Origin: Bacteroidales bacterium
GTDB taxonomy: Bacteria > Bacteroidota > Bacteroidia > Bacteroidales > VadinHA17
NCBI GenBank assembly: GCA_024763075.1
Contig: JANTGF010000003.1
Location: 1 to 64,000, forward strand
Reading direction: 5' to 3'
Length of the DNA: 64,000 nucleotides
Within the stretch, counting starts at the first letter, position 1. Each line of letters opens with the position of its first letter. Position numbers and translations under genes: made by a program. Under the pieces are notes generated by a model. The model searched no databases, was not told where the DNA came from, and was given only the letters and a program-made list of their open reading frames with translations. Shown here in pieces: positions 35,335-44,514 of this stretch.

Positions 35335-37146
35335 ATGATCTCCGGAAAATTTATTTTTCTTTTAACGGTTTTCCTTGCTTTCTCACAGATTGCTAATTCA
35401 GGTTCTGTGGAATCATCAGGGGAAATTTATATCAGGATCAATCAGGTAGGTTATTTGCCAAATGATACTAAAATTGCCATTGTATTTTCACATAAACCGG
35501 TGAAGGAAAATTTCTTTTTATTTTCAAAAGACAATAAATCTTCTGTTGCTACCTTAAAAGCAAAGCTTGTAAAATCAAATTCATGGGGTACATTTGGTTA
35601 TTATTATGAAGTAGATTTCACGCATATAAAAATGCCGGGAAATTATTATCTCCGGGAAAAAAAATCTAACAGCAAGTCCCAGCCATTCCGGATTTCAACA
35701 GAAGTTTATCAAAATCAAACGAAAAAGCTTCTGGGTTTTATGCGTCAGCAACGGTGTGGGTACAATCCTTTTTTAGATGTGGTTTGTCATAAAAAGGACG
35801 GCAGATCCATGTATGGTCCTATGCCGGATTCTACCTATACAGATGCAAGTGGTGGCTGGCATGATGCTGGTGATCAACTAAAATATTTGATAACAGGCAG
35901 TTATGCCACCGCTCATATGCTTATGGCATTTGAGTTATTCCCAAACATTTTTGCTGATGAAACAAATGCATTGGGTCAGCCAGTCCCAAATGGTATTCCT
36001 GATGTGCTGGATGAGGCGAAATGGGGCCTGGACTGGATACATAAGCTTCACCCTACACCTTCTAAGCTTATACATCAGGTAGGTGATGACCGGGATCATG
36101 TGGGATGGAAATTGCCTGACAATGACCCTTCTGATTATGGATGGGGGCCCAATAGTTACCGGGTAGCTTATTTTGCAACAGGTAAACCACAGGGGCTTAA
36201 TAAATATAAAAGTAAGGCCACCGGATTTGCAAATTTAGCGGGCAGGTCTGCTGCTGCCATGGCTTTGGCTGCCCGTATTTGGGAAGAATATATGAAAGAT
36301 ACAGTATATGCTAAAGAATGTCTTCGTTCTGCTCAGACTCTTTATCAGTTAGGCAAAGAGAATGAAGGTTATCAGCAAGGGAATTCTTATGGCGCTCCAT
36401 ATCGCTACAATGAAGAAACATGGGCGGATGATATGGAATGGGGAGCAGCTGAACTCTATCGTATAACAGGAGATGCATCCTATCTTGAAGATGCTATGAA
36501 ATATGCAAAAATGGCGAATACAATATCCTGGATGAATCGTGACACTGCCAGTCATTATCAATACTATCCGTTTGTTAATCTGGGTCATTTTGCATTGTTT
36601 GACTTGGTTGACGAAAAATTCCAGGACACTTTGATCAGGTATTATCAGGAGGGGATTAAATATACTTTTAATAAGGCTAAAACCAATTCATATAAAATTG
36701 GAATCCCGTTTATCTGGTGTTCAAATAATTTGCTTACCAGCCTGATCACACAGGTAATCCTATATGAGAAAATGACTTCTGACACACGGTATCATCAATT
36801 TTTAATAGAACAACGGGACTGGCTTTTTGGTAGAAATCCCTGGGCTACTTCCATGTTTACAGGTATTCCTTCCGGAGGTGAGTATCCGGTGGATGTGCAT
36901 ACCAGTATCCGTGCGCTGAAAAATAAAGAAGTCCCTGGCGGTTTGGTTGATGGCCCGGTGTTTACTTCGATTTTCAACTCTCTCAAAGGATTAACTCTTA
37001 TCAATTCCGATGAATTTGCGGAAGTCCAGAACAGGTATGTTGTGTACCACGATGATATAGGGGATTATTCAACAAATGAACCAACCATGGATGGTACGGC
37101 AGGAGCTATCCTGATGATGGCCTACTGGGAGTCATTTTCCAGGTAA
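35335..37146 (+). CDS. Glycoside hydrolase family 9 protein (cellulase-like)
   Basis: A 603-residue secreted enzyme. The signal peptide is followed by an N-terminal Ig-like cellulase domain (about residues 28-120, IRINQVGYLPNDTKIAIV) and an alpha/alpha barrel GH9 domain. Catalytic features are DASGGWHDAGDQLKY near residue 178 (the base aspartates in D-A-G-D) and DYSTNEPTMDGTAGA near residue 580 (the proton-donor glutamate). GRNPWATSMFTGIP near residue 500 is the usual third signature. GH9 enzymes cleave beta-1,4-glucans, and some act as exo-glucosaminidases or on related glycans. The exact substrate cannot be read off; the deacetylase partner makes an acetylated or amino-sugar polymer possible. 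No T9SS sorting domain or SusD/SusC pair is present. Confidence 0.9.
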   Translation: MISGKFIFLLTVFLAFSQIANSGSVESSGEIYIRINQVGYLPNDTKIAIVFSHKPVKENFFLFSKDNKSSVATLKAKLVKSNSWGTFGYYYEVDFTHIKMPGNYYLREKKSNSKSQPFRISTEVYQNQTKKLLGFMRQQRCGYNPFLDVVCHKKDGRSMYGPMPDSTYTDASGGWHDAGDQLKYLITGSYATAHMLMAFELFPNIFADETNALGQPVPNGIPDVLDEAKWGLDWIHKLHPTPSKLIHQVGDDRDHVGWKLPDNDPSDYGWGPNSYRVAYFATGKPQGLNKYKSKATGFANLAGRSAAAMALAARIWEEYMKDTVYAKECLRSAQTLYQLGKENEGYQQGNSYGAPYRYNEETWADDMEWGAAELYRITGDASYLEDAMKYAKMANTISWMNRDTASHYQYYPFVNLGHFALFDLVDEKFQDTLIRYYQEGIKYTFNKAKTNSYKIGIPFIWCSNNLLTSLITQVILYEKMTSDTRYHQFLIEQRDWLFGRNPWATSMFTGIPSGGEYPVDVHTSIRALKNKEVPGGLVDGPVFTSIFNSLKGLTLINSDEFAEVQNRYVVYHDDIGDYSTNEPTMDGTAGAILMMAYWESFSR

Positions 37147-37583
37147 CGGATTTTTTTCTTTAAATTTTTCTCCATAATTTTTACAAAGGAAATGGCAAAG
37201 GTAGAGTTCATCCTTCAACCTTCACTTTAACCGTTCACTTTTGTTTGTTCGACGGAAAGCATTCCGTCGCTACGATAAGATTAATAATAATTTATGGTTC
37301 AACGATTATCCTTCATCATTTCGTGGATCTTGTCCCGAAAACCTGCAAATTTAAGCACCCTGAGCTGGGTTGAAGGGTAATTCCAACTGTTTTCAGGATC
37401 TCTTGATTCTTGATTCTTGGATCTTGTGACCGTTGACTCGTTGACTCGTCCTGATTTTTGTTTATTGATCCCTGTTCAACCTTCAAGTTACTCGCACCCA
37501 CAGGCCACCTCTTAAAAGCTGCTTAGTGAGGTTTTCCCTCCTTTGTCGCTCAAACGTTCAACCTTCAACCTTTGATTGTCCTT
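37147..37583. other. Gene-free stretch with short direct repeats
   Basis: 437 bases with no gene that I can support. They contain the palindrome noted at 37250-37269, two tandem doublets (TTGATTC repeated at 37403-37416 and GTTGACTC repeated at 37432-37447), and several copies of CTTCAACC or CGTTCAACC, at about 37212, 37480 and 37555. This kind of repeat-rich spacer is familiar between convergent genes in Bacteroidota. GH9 and thiL converge on it. Confidence 0.5.
37250..37269. repeat. Short palindrome, REP-like
   Basis: CGACGGAA and TTCCGTCG form a perfect 8-bp stem around AGCA. No T run follows, so intrinsic termination is unlikely, although it lies between two converging genes. A search of the whole genome would show whether it is a dispersed family. 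Confidence 0.45.
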
Positions 37584-38621
37584 CTATTGGTGTTTCCAGC
37601 CCTGAGCCTTTAAACTTATGCTGTTGCCCTCAGGGGTTACAAGCTGATTACCCGCTTTTCTGTCTGTTATTTGACCAATAACATAGATGTCTTTCAACTC
37701 ACTGACCTTTTCAATGTCTTTTTTGTTCACGGTGAACAGCAATTCATAATCTTCTCCACCGTTTAATGCAGCTGTTAGCGGATCCATGTTAAATTCCTCA
37801 GCCGTTTTTATGGTTTCCTCAACCAGGGGGATTTTTTCACTATTGATTTTACATCCGCACCCTGAGTTTTTTGTAATATGCATAATATCTGAAGATAATC
37901 CATCTGAAATATCTATCATAGAAGTAGGTAAAATTGAGTTTTCACTAAGGCGTTCAACAATATCTTTTCGGGCTTCCGGTTTTAATTGTCTGCCAATAAT
38001 GTATTCATAACCACCCAGCTGAGGTTTAATGTTATAATCTTCTTCAAATATTTTTCTTTCACGCTCCAGGAGCTGAAGTCCAAGGTAGGCTCCGCCCAGG
38101 TTCCCGGAAACACAGATAATATCCCCTTTCTTTGCATTGTTTCGGTAAACTATTTTCTCCTTTTGTGCTTCTCCCAGTGCAGTGATGCTAATAGCCATGC
38201 CGGTTAAGGATGACGAAGTATCTCCGCCAACCAGATCCACCCCATATGTTTCACAAGCCAGATGAATCCCCTCATACAGGGCATCAATATCTTCAAGATG
38301 GAACCTGGATGAAATGCCAAGTGAAACGGTAATTTGTTTGGGTTGTCCGTTCATTGCATAAATATCTGAAAGATTTACAACTACCGATTTATATCCGAGA
38401 TGCTTTAACGGGGTGTAAACCAGGTTAAAATGTATTCCTTCAAGCAGTAGATCAGTGGTAACAAGCACTTCTTTTTCAGGGTAGCTAAGCACAGCAGCAT
38501 CATCCCCCACACCGGTTCTTGTACCCGTGTTCACATGTTTTATCTTTTGTGTAAGATGCTCAATCAAACCGAATTCCCCGAGGGTTGAAATATCTGTTTT
38601 ATTTGTACTTTTCTTGTCCAT
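37584..38621 (-). CDS. thiL: Thiamine-monophosphate kinase
   Basis: Phosphorylates thiamine monophosphate to the diphosphate cofactor. The 345 residues show the family signatures: GEFGLIEHLTQKI near residue 16, VGDDAAVLSYPEKEVLVTTD near residue 39 (metal-binding aspartates), LGYKSVVVNLSDIYAMNGQP near residue 74, VGGDTSSS near residue 131, SMIDISDGLSSDI near residue 234 and NGGEDYELLFTV near residue 288. It is divergent from the SUF operon. No TPP riboswitch was seen in front of it. Confidence 0.95.
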   Translation of the reverse strand: MDKKSTNKTDISTLGEFGLIEHLTQKIKHVNTGTRTGVGDDAAVLSYPEKEVLVTTDLLLEGIHFNLVYTPLKHLGYKSVVVNLSDIYAMNGQPKQITVSLGISSRFHLEDIDALYEGIHLACETYGVDLVGGDTSSSLTGMAISITALGEAQKEKIVYRNNAKKGDIICVSGNLGGAYLGLQLLERERKIFEEDYNIKPQLGGYEYIIGRQLKPEARKDIVERLSENSILPTSMIDISDGLSSDIMHITKNSGCGCKINSEKIPLVEETIKTAEEFNMDPLTAALNGGEDYELLFTVNKKDIEKVSELKDIYVIGQITDRKAGNQLVTPEGNSISLKAQGWKHQ

Positions 38622-38684
38622 ATAAATAGAGTTTAAATAATCGTCATTTTATAAATTCCTTGTACACTCTGATTAAAAAATGTG

Positions 38685-38692
38685 TATCTTTG
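38685..38692 (+). promoter_or_regulatory. Bacteroidetes -7 element before the SUF operon
   Basis: TATCTTTG followed by TG matches TAnnTTTG. A CTTG at 38659-38662 lies 22 bases upstream as a weak -33 element. The leader to the sufB ATG at 38759 is about 60 bases and contains a small GATGAAA/TTTCATC hairpin at 38724-38744. No IscR-type site was recognised. Confidence 0.6.
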
Positions 38693-38758
38693 TGCTTATT
38701 TAGATTAAATTCTAATAGTGAGTGATGAAAGAGAAGATTTCATCCAGGATGTAAAAGT

Positions 38759-40207
38759 ATGGAAAAAGATCAAGATAAAATATTAAATGATGTAACACAG
38801 AGTGATTACAAGTATGGATTTATCACTGATGTGGAAACAGATTATATTGCTAAAGGCCTGAACGAGGATGTTATACGATTGATTTCATCTAAAAAAAACG
38901 AACCAGAATTTTTACTGGAATATCGTTTAAAAGCATACAGGCACTGGAAAAAAATGAAAATGCCAAAGTGGGCTCATTTGAAGATTCCTGAAATTGACTA
39001 TCAGGAAATCATTTATTATGCAGCTCCAAAACAAAGGCCCGTATTAAATAGCCTGGATGAGGTGGATCCTGAATTAAAAAAAACATTTGATAAACTTGGG
39101 ATTCCTCTTGAGGAGCAAAAAAGACTTACCGGCGTTGCTGTAGATGCTGTAATGGATAGTGTTTCTGTAAAAACAACTTTCAGGGAAACGCTGGCTGAAC
39201 TTGGAATTATATTTTGTTCTTTCGGAGAGGCTGTACAGGAATACCCGGATCTGATTAAGCAATACATGGGGAAAGTGGTACCTTATACAGATAATTATTT
39301 TGCTGCGCTCAATTCGGCTGTTTTCAGCGATGGTTCTTTTTGTTACATTCCCAAAGGAGTACGCTGCCCGATGGAGCTGTCCACATATTTCAGAATCAAT
39401 GCTGCGAATACAGGACAATTTGAGAGAACCTTGTTAATAGCCGACGAAGGTGCTTATGTTAGTTATCTGGAGGGATGTACAGCTCCCCAAAGAGATGAAA
39501 ATCAATTACATGCTGCAATTGTAGAGATCATCGCCATGGATGATGCAGAAGTGAAGTATTCAACAGTACAAAACTGGTATCCCGGAGATAAGGACGGGAA
39601 AGGCGGAATATTTAATTTTGTTACGAAAAGGGGTCTTTGTAAAGGGGATCATTCAAAAATTTCATGGACGCAGGTGGAAACGGGATCGGCAATTACGTGG
39701 AAGTATCCGGGCTGTATTCTGAAAGGGGATAACTCAGTTGGAGAGTTTTACTCAGTAGCGGTAACGAATAATCACCAACAGGCAGATACTGGTTCAAAAA
39801 TGATCCACATTGGTAAAAATACAAAAAGTACTATCGTTTCAAAAGGTATCTCGGCTGGCAAAAGCCAGAACAGCTACCGGGGACTGGTAAAAGTGCTGAA
39901 AAATGCAGAAGGTGCCAGGAATTTTTCGCAATGCGATTCATTACTTATGGGTGATCAGTGTGGTGCACATACCTTTCCTTATATGGAGGTGGATAACAAC
40001 AGTGCTATTGTGGAGCATGAAGCAACTACCTCAAAAATTGGGGAAGATCAGATTTTTTATTGCAATCAGAGAGGGATTTCTACCGAAGATGCGATTGGGT
40101 TAATTGTAAATGGTTATGCAAAAGAGGTTTTAAATCAACTGCCTATGGAATTTGCAGTGGAGGCTCAGAAATTATTGGAAATTAGTCTGGAAGGAAGTGT
40201 AGGATAA
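38759..40207 (+). CDS. sufB: Fe-S cluster assembly scaffold SufB
   Basis: Core of the SufBC2D complex on which iron-sulfur clusters are built. The 482 residues match the usual length. The N-terminal part holds [18 protein letters not shown]. The beta-helix core includes [29 protein letters not shown] with a conserved cysteine near residue 239, and [20 protein letters not shown]. The C-terminal segment [14 protein letters not shown] carries the cysteine near residue 400 thought to take part in cluster assembly, followed by the [16 protein letters not shown] signature. First gene of sufBCDSE-sufT. Confidence 0.97.
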   Translation: MEKDQDKILNDVTQSDYKYGFITDVETDYIAKGLNEDVIRLISSKKNEPEFLLEYRLKAYRHWKKMKMPKWAHLKIPEIDYQEIIYYAAPKQRPVLNSLDEVDPELKKTFDKLGIPLEEQKRLTGVAVDAVMDSVSVKTTFRETLAELGIIFCSFGEAVQEYPDLIKQYMGKVVPYTDNYFAALNSAVFSDGSFCYIPKGVRCPMELSTYFRINAANTGQFERTLLIADEGAYVSYLEGCTAPQRDENQLHAAIVEIIAMDDAEVKYSTVQNWYPGDKDGKGGIFNFVTKRGLCKGDHSKISWTQVETGSAITWKYPGCILKGDNSVGEFYSVAVTNNHQQADTGSKMIHIGKNTKSTIVSKGISAGKSQNSYRGLVKVLKNAEGARNFSQCDSLLMGDQCGAHTFPYMEVDNNSAIVEHEATTSKIGEDQIFYCNQRGISTEDAIGLIVNGYAKEVLNQLPMEFAVEAQKLLEISLEGSVG

Positions 40208-40232
40208 TAAAAAAATTTAAGAATAGAATAAA

Positions 40233-40988
40233 ATGCTTGTTATAAATAATTTACACGCTGAAATAAACGGCAAGGAAATATTAAAAGGGATCAGCCTGAA
40301 GGTGAATCCGGGAGAGGTACATGCCATTATGGGACCCAATGGATCGGGGAAAAGTACACTGGCATCGGTGCTTGCAGGTAGGGAACTGGTAATGGTTACT
40401 GCCGGTGAGGTTCTTTGGGAGGGAAAGAATTTGCTGGATCTTTCTCCTGAAGAAAGGTCACATGAAGGAATTTTTCTGGGATTTCAGTATCCGGTTGAAA
40501 TACCCGGGGTGAGTATGGTTAATTTTATGAAAACAGCCATTAATGAGTCCCGAAAAGCCAAGGGGATGGAACCACTTTCTCCATCAGACTTTTTGAAACT
40601 AATGCGGGAAAAGAAAAATCTGGTGGAAATAGAATCCGGACTAACCAGCCGCTCGGTAAATGAAGGTTTTTCCGGGGGGGAGAAAAAGAAAAATGAGATT
40701 TTTCAGATGGCTATGCTGGAGCCAAAACTTGCGGTCCTGGATGAAACGGATTCCGGTTTGGATATTGATGCCCTCAGGGTGGTTGCCAATGGTGTGAACA
40801 AGTTGAAAACCCCGCAGAATTCAAGTATTGTCATTACACACTATCAGCGCTTACTGGATTTTATTATACCTGATTTTGTACACGTTCTTTATAAGGGTAA
40901 AATCGTAAAATCCAGTGGGAAAGAACTTGCCCTGGAATTGGAAGAGAAAGGTTATGACTGGATTAAAAAGGAATTGGAACAGGCTTGA
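40233..40988 (+). CDS. sufC: Fe-S assembly ATPase SufC
   Basis: The ABC-type ATPase of the SufBC2D scaffold; its dimerisation opens SufB-SufD for cluster assembly. The 251 residues show the Walker A GPNGSGKSTL near residue 35, the Q loop in GFQYPVEIPGVS, a signature FSGGEKKKNE near residue 148, Walker B LAVLDETDSGLDIDAL, and the H loop in VITHYQRLL. The D-E-T-D-S-G-L-D form is specific to SufC. It follows sufB by 25 bases and its stop lies 11 bases before the ATG chosen for sufD. Confidence 0.97.
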   Translation: MLVINNLHAEINGKEILKGISLKVNPGEVHAIMGPNGSGKSTLASVLAGRELVMVTAGEVLWEGKNLLDLSPEERSHEGIFLGFQYPVEIPGVSMVNFMKTAINESRKAKGMEPLSPSDFLKLMREKKNLVEIESGLTSRSVNEGFSGGEKKKNEIFQMAMLEPKLAVLDETDSGLDIDALRVVANGVNKLKTPQNSSIVITHYQRLLDFIIPDFVHVLYKGKIVKSSGKELALELEEKGYDWIKKELEQA

Positions 40989-40999
40989 AACTTGGGTTG

Positions 41000-42364
41000 A
41001 TGAAAGAATTATCTATATACGAAGAACAGAACCTCAATTTTAGTCATCTGACAGATCATATGGAGAAACTGAATGATCCCTTGCCCCGGTTCTTTCGGGA
41101 GGCGAGAGAAAAAGCAGCTGTTTCATTTGGTGAAAAGGGTTTACCGGATAAAAAAGATGAGGATTACAGGAATTTTCCAATAAATAATCTTTTTGAAAAG
41201 GATTTCAAATATCGGTTTTTTAAGGAGATTGTACATTTTGATATAAATCATATTTTTAAATGCGATATACCAAATCTGGATACACATGTGATCATTTTAC
41301 TGAATGGTTTTTATCATGGGGGAGATGATCAACTGACTGAATTACAGGATGGAATCAAATTCGGGAGCTTGCTTGCAGCCACAAAAGAACTGCCGGAGGT
41401 AGTTGAAAAACATTTTTCTAAATATTCCGGATTTGGCAGGGATGGCTTTGTTGATCTGAATACTTCGCTTGCAAGAGATGGTGTTTTTATTTATGTACCG
41501 GAAAATTCAGTCCTGGAAAAACCGGTTCAGATTGTAAACCTGATATTTTCCAATAAGGAATTATTCATTCAACCGCGTAATCTTATCGTGTTGGAAAGGA
41601 ATTCCACATTTCGTCTTGTGGTATGTGATCATGCTTTAACTACTAATCATTCATTGGGAAATTCAGTAACGGAAAGTTATATTGCGAAAAATGCAAAGTA
41701 TGACTTTACCCTGCTTCAGAATGAACATAACAATGCTTCGTTGATCAATCATCATTTTATTTATCAGGAGGAAAACAGCAGGGTGGAAACAAATACCATT
41801 TCATTGCATAGTGGCCTGATAAGAAATAATCATTTTGTAACACTGGACGGTGAACGTGCTGAAAATATTGCCAATGGGCTTTATCTTATGGATAAGAATC
41901 AGTATGCTGATAATCATGTCTTTATAGATCATGCTAAGCCAAATTGCAGAAGTGATCAGCTTTATAAAGGAGTGATGGATGATCAGGCAAGGGGTGTTTT
42001 TAGCGGAAGAATCCTGGTTAGAAAAGACTCACAGTCCACGGAAGCCTATCAGAGGAACAATAACATCTTGCTTACCGATGAAGCACGTATGAATTCGAAA
42101 CCTCAACTGGAAATTTATGCCGATGATGTGAAATGTTCTCATGGAGCTACGGTGGGTCAGATTGATGAAGAAGCAATGTTTTATCTGAGGTCGAGGGGCA
42201 TCTCTGAAAATGAGGCCAGGTTAATGATGATGTATGGTTTTACACACGATGTGATAAAAAATATACATGTAGACTCCCTGAGGGGGAGAATTGAAGAACT
42301 TGTATATAAGCGTTTACAGGGGGAACTGGCAAAATGTGAGAATTGTGGATTTGTTAATGTATAG
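41000..42364 (+). CDS. sufD: Fe-S cluster assembly protein SufD
   Basis: The SufB paralogue that completes the SufBC2D scaffold and helps iron enter the cluster. From the ATG at 41000 it has 454 residues; an in-frame TTG at 40985 overlapping the sufC stop would add five. The N-terminal helical region is followed by the beta helix and the C-terminal signature ADDVKCSHGATVGQIDEEAMFYLRSRGI, cut here into recognisable parts: KCSHGATVGQ with the conserved histidine near residue 380, and AMFYLRSRGISENEAR. Length and order in the operon are standard. Confidence 0.95.
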   Translation: MKELSIYEEQNLNFSHLTDHMEKLNDPLPRFFREAREKAAVSFGEKGLPDKKDEDYRNFPINNLFEKDFKYRFFKEIVHFDINHIFKCDIPNLDTHVIILLNGFYHGGDDQLTELQDGIKFGSLLAATKELPEVVEKHFSKYSGFGRDGFVDLNTSLARDGVFIYVPENSVLEKPVQIVNLIFSNKELFIQPRNLIVLERNSTFRLVVCDHALTTNHSLGNSVTESYIAKNAKYDFTLLQNEHNNASLINHHFIYQEENSRVETNTISLHSGLIRNNHFVTLDGERAENIANGLYLMDKNQYADNHVFIDHAKPNCRSDQLYKGVMDDQARGVFSGRILVRKDSQSTEAYQRNNNILLTDEARMNSKPQLEIYADDVKCSHGATVGQIDEEAMFYLRSRGISENEARLMMMYGFTHDVIKNIHVDSLRGRIEELVYKRLQGELAKCENCGFVNV

Positions 42365-42466
42365 AATTGTAATGCTGAAAGTCCTAAGAAGAAGTTGAAA
42401 TATTATTCTATAGTCCTTAGCTTCTGAACTTGGATTTGTTTATTTTAAAATTTTAGTCACTTCTAC

Positions 42467-43684
42467 ATGCTTAATATTCAAACAATTAGAGAAGATTTCC
42501 CCGTTTTAAGCCAAAAGGTTTACAATAAACCATTGATTTATTTTGATAATGGTGCAACCAGTCAGAAACCGGAGATTGTTATTCATAAACTGCGGGAACT
42601 TTATGCTGAACAAAACAGCAGCATTCACAGGGGGGTGCATTATCTGAGTTCAAAAATGACAGAGAGGTATGAAGCGGCCAGGGAAACAGTAAGAGAATTT
42701 ATTCATGCCGGTAAAGTTGAGGAAATAGTTTTTACAGCCGGGACTACAGCTTCGATAAATCTGGTAGCTTTTTCTTTTGGTGAAGCTTTTATTCATCCGG
42801 GGGATGAAATCCTGGTTACGGAGCTGGAACATCATTCAAATATCGTACCCTGGCAATTGCTCGCGGAAAGGAAAGGTGCAAGCCTGAAAGTACTCCCCAT
42901 AAATGAGAAGGGTGAATTGAAACTGGAGATGCTGGATGAGTTGCTTACTGAGAAAGTGAAAATATTAGCAATCACCCAGGTTTCAAATGCAATAGGAACG
43001 ATAAATCCGGTAAAGGAGATAATACAGAAAGCACATGATAAAGATATTCCGGTTTTGCTGGATGGGGCTCAGGGGGTTCAACATGGTGAGTTAGATGTTC
43101 AGGAGCTGGAATGTGATTTTTATGCTTTCTCGGGACATAAGGTTTTCGGGCCAAATGGTACAGGGGTCCTTTACGGGAAGGAAAAGTGGCTGGAGTCTAT
43201 GCCTCCCTGTCAGGGTGGTGGGGATATGATTGCAAATGTGAGTTTTGAAAAAACCACCTGGGCTGATCTGCCCTTGAAGTTTGAGGCGGGTACTTCCAAT
43301 TACCCCGCTGCAATTGCCCTGGCTGAGGCGTTGAATTATGTTACCTCCGTGGGGAGGGATAATATTGTGACTTATGAAAAGGAATTACTGGGATATCTTT
43401 CGAAAAGTCTGCAAATGATAGAGGGTTTGAAAATTTACGGGACTTCACAGGATAAAATAAGTACCATATCCTTTCTGATAAACGGAATACATCATCAGGA
43501 TACCGGGATGATTCTTGATAAACTGGGTATTGCGGTCAGAGTGGGGAATCATTGTGCCCAGCCTTTAATGAAAAGTTTAGGAATTGAAGGAACGGTAAGG
43601 GCTTCTTTATGCTTTTATAATACAAAAGAAGAAATTGATCAGCTGTGTAATGGACTGGAAAAGGTAAAACAAATGTTTGGATAG
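42467..43684 (+). CDS. sufS: Cysteine desulfurase SufS
   Basis: A PLP enzyme that takes sulfur from cysteine and passes it as persulfide to SufE. It has 405 residues. Visible are YFDNGATSQKP near residue 26, NSSIHRGVHYLS near residue 50, HHSNIVPWQLLAE near residue 125, the PLP lysine in FYAFSGHKVFGPNG near residue 227, and the catalytic cysteine in VRVGNHCAQPLM near residue 364. It is a group II desulfurase, as expected for a SUF operon. About 100 bases separate it from sufD. Confidence 0.96.
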   Translation: MLNIQTIREDFPVLSQKVYNKPLIYFDNGATSQKPEIVIHKLRELYAEQNSSIHRGVHYLSSKMTERYEAARETVREFIHAGKVEEIVFTAGTTASINLVAFSFGEAFIHPGDEILVTELEHHSNIVPWQLLAERKGASLKVLPINEKGELKLEMLDELLTEKVKILAITQVSNAIGTINPVKEIIQKAHDKDIPVLLDGAQGVQHGELDVQELECDFYAFSGHKVFGPNGTGVLYGKEKWLESMPPCQGGGDMIANVSFEKTTWADLPLKFEAGTSNYPAAIALAEALNYVTSVGRDNIVTYEKELLGYLSKSLQMIEGLKIYGTSQDKISTISFLINGIHHQDTGMILDKLGIAVRVGNHCAQPLMKSLGIEGTVRASLCFYNTKEEIDQLCNGLEKVKQMFG

Positions 43685-43756
43685 TATTTATAACGGATAG
43701 TTATTCAGGCTTATATGCTAAAAGAGAATAAGAGTAAAGAACAAAAGTATTTGAAG

Positions 43757-44185
43757 ATGACCATAAATGAAGTACAGGATGAAATCATAGAAGAGTTTCA
43801 GGCTTTTGATGACTGGATGGACCGGTATAATTACCTGATTGAGTTGAGTAAAGATCTGAAACCCTATGATCCGGAGAATAGAACGAAGGATAATTTGATT
43901 GAAGGATGTCAGTCCAAAGTCTGGCTCCATGCAGAACCGGAAGGAGAAATCATCCACTTTACTGCGGATAGTGATGCCATCATTACAAAAGGCATTGTAG
44001 CTTTGTTAATTCGTGTATTGTCGGGAAGAAAAGCAGAAGAAATTAAAGATGCGGATCTGTATTTTATTGAAAAAATCGGGCTGAAAGATAATTTAAGCCC
44101 GACAAGAGCAAACGGATTGCTGGCGATGCTGAGGCAAATGAAATTATATGGCCTCGCATATTATGCAAAACAACAAAAAAATTGA
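43757..44185 (+). CDS. sufE: Sulfur acceptor protein SufE
   Basis: Accepts persulfide sulfur from SufS and relays it to the SufBCD scaffold. The ATG at 43757 gives 142 residues starting TINEVQDEIIEEF, the common N-terminus; an earlier in-frame ATG at 43715 would add 14 charged residues and cannot be excluded. The acceptor cysteine is in IEGCQSKVWL near residue 52. The rest is the single-domain SufE/IscU-like fold. It lies between sufS and the sufT-like gene. Confidence 0.94.
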   Translation: MTINEVQDEIIEEFQAFDDWMDRYNYLIELSKDLKPYDPENRTKDNLIEGCQSKVWLHAEPEGEIIHFTADSDAIITKGIVALLIRVLSGRKAEEIKDADLYFIEKIGLKDNLSPTRANGLLAMLRQMKLYGLAYYAKQQKN

Positions 44186-44190
44186 ATGCT

Positions 44191-44514
44191 ATGAAAAAGG
44201 AAGATAATCACTTTACATTGGAGGCCAGGATCGTAGATGCCCTGAAGAATGTATATGATCCTGAAATTCCTGTTAATATTTATGACTTGGGCCTGATTTA
44301 TGAAATTCTGGTAGATGATGATCAAACGGTTCATGTTACCATGACATTAACAGCACCCAATTGCCCCATGGCAGATGATATGCTTGCCGATGTGGATCAG
44401 AAAATAAGAGGTGTGGAAGGTGTCAAAGACCTGGATTTAAAACTAACCTTTGATCCGCCCTGGGACAAAAGCATGCTTACGGAAGAAGCTGCACTTGCTT
44501 TGGGTCTTCTTTAG
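44191..44514 (+). CDS. sufT: SufT-like MIP18/DUF59 family protein
   Basis: A 107-residue protein of the DUF59 family that helps iron-sulfur cluster maturation or delivery. The ATG at 44191 was preferred to an in-frame TTG at 44182 that overlaps the sufE stop. Signatures are NVYDPEIPVNIYDLGLIYEI near residue 22 and TLTAPNCPMADDM near residue 55 with the conserved cysteine, and a C-terminal FDPPWD. It is the last gene of the SUF operon, and its stop overlaps the stop of the convergent M20 gene by a few bases. Confidence 0.9.
   Translation: MKKEDNHFTLEARIVDALKNVYDPEIPVNIYDLGLIYEILVDDDQTVHVTMTLTAPNCPMADDMLADVDQKIRGVEGVKDLDLKLTFDPPWDKSMLTEEAALALGLL

Noticed and set aside
37250-37269. Palindrome as a terminator between GH9 and thiL
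   Set aside because: The stem is good but neither side has a T run.
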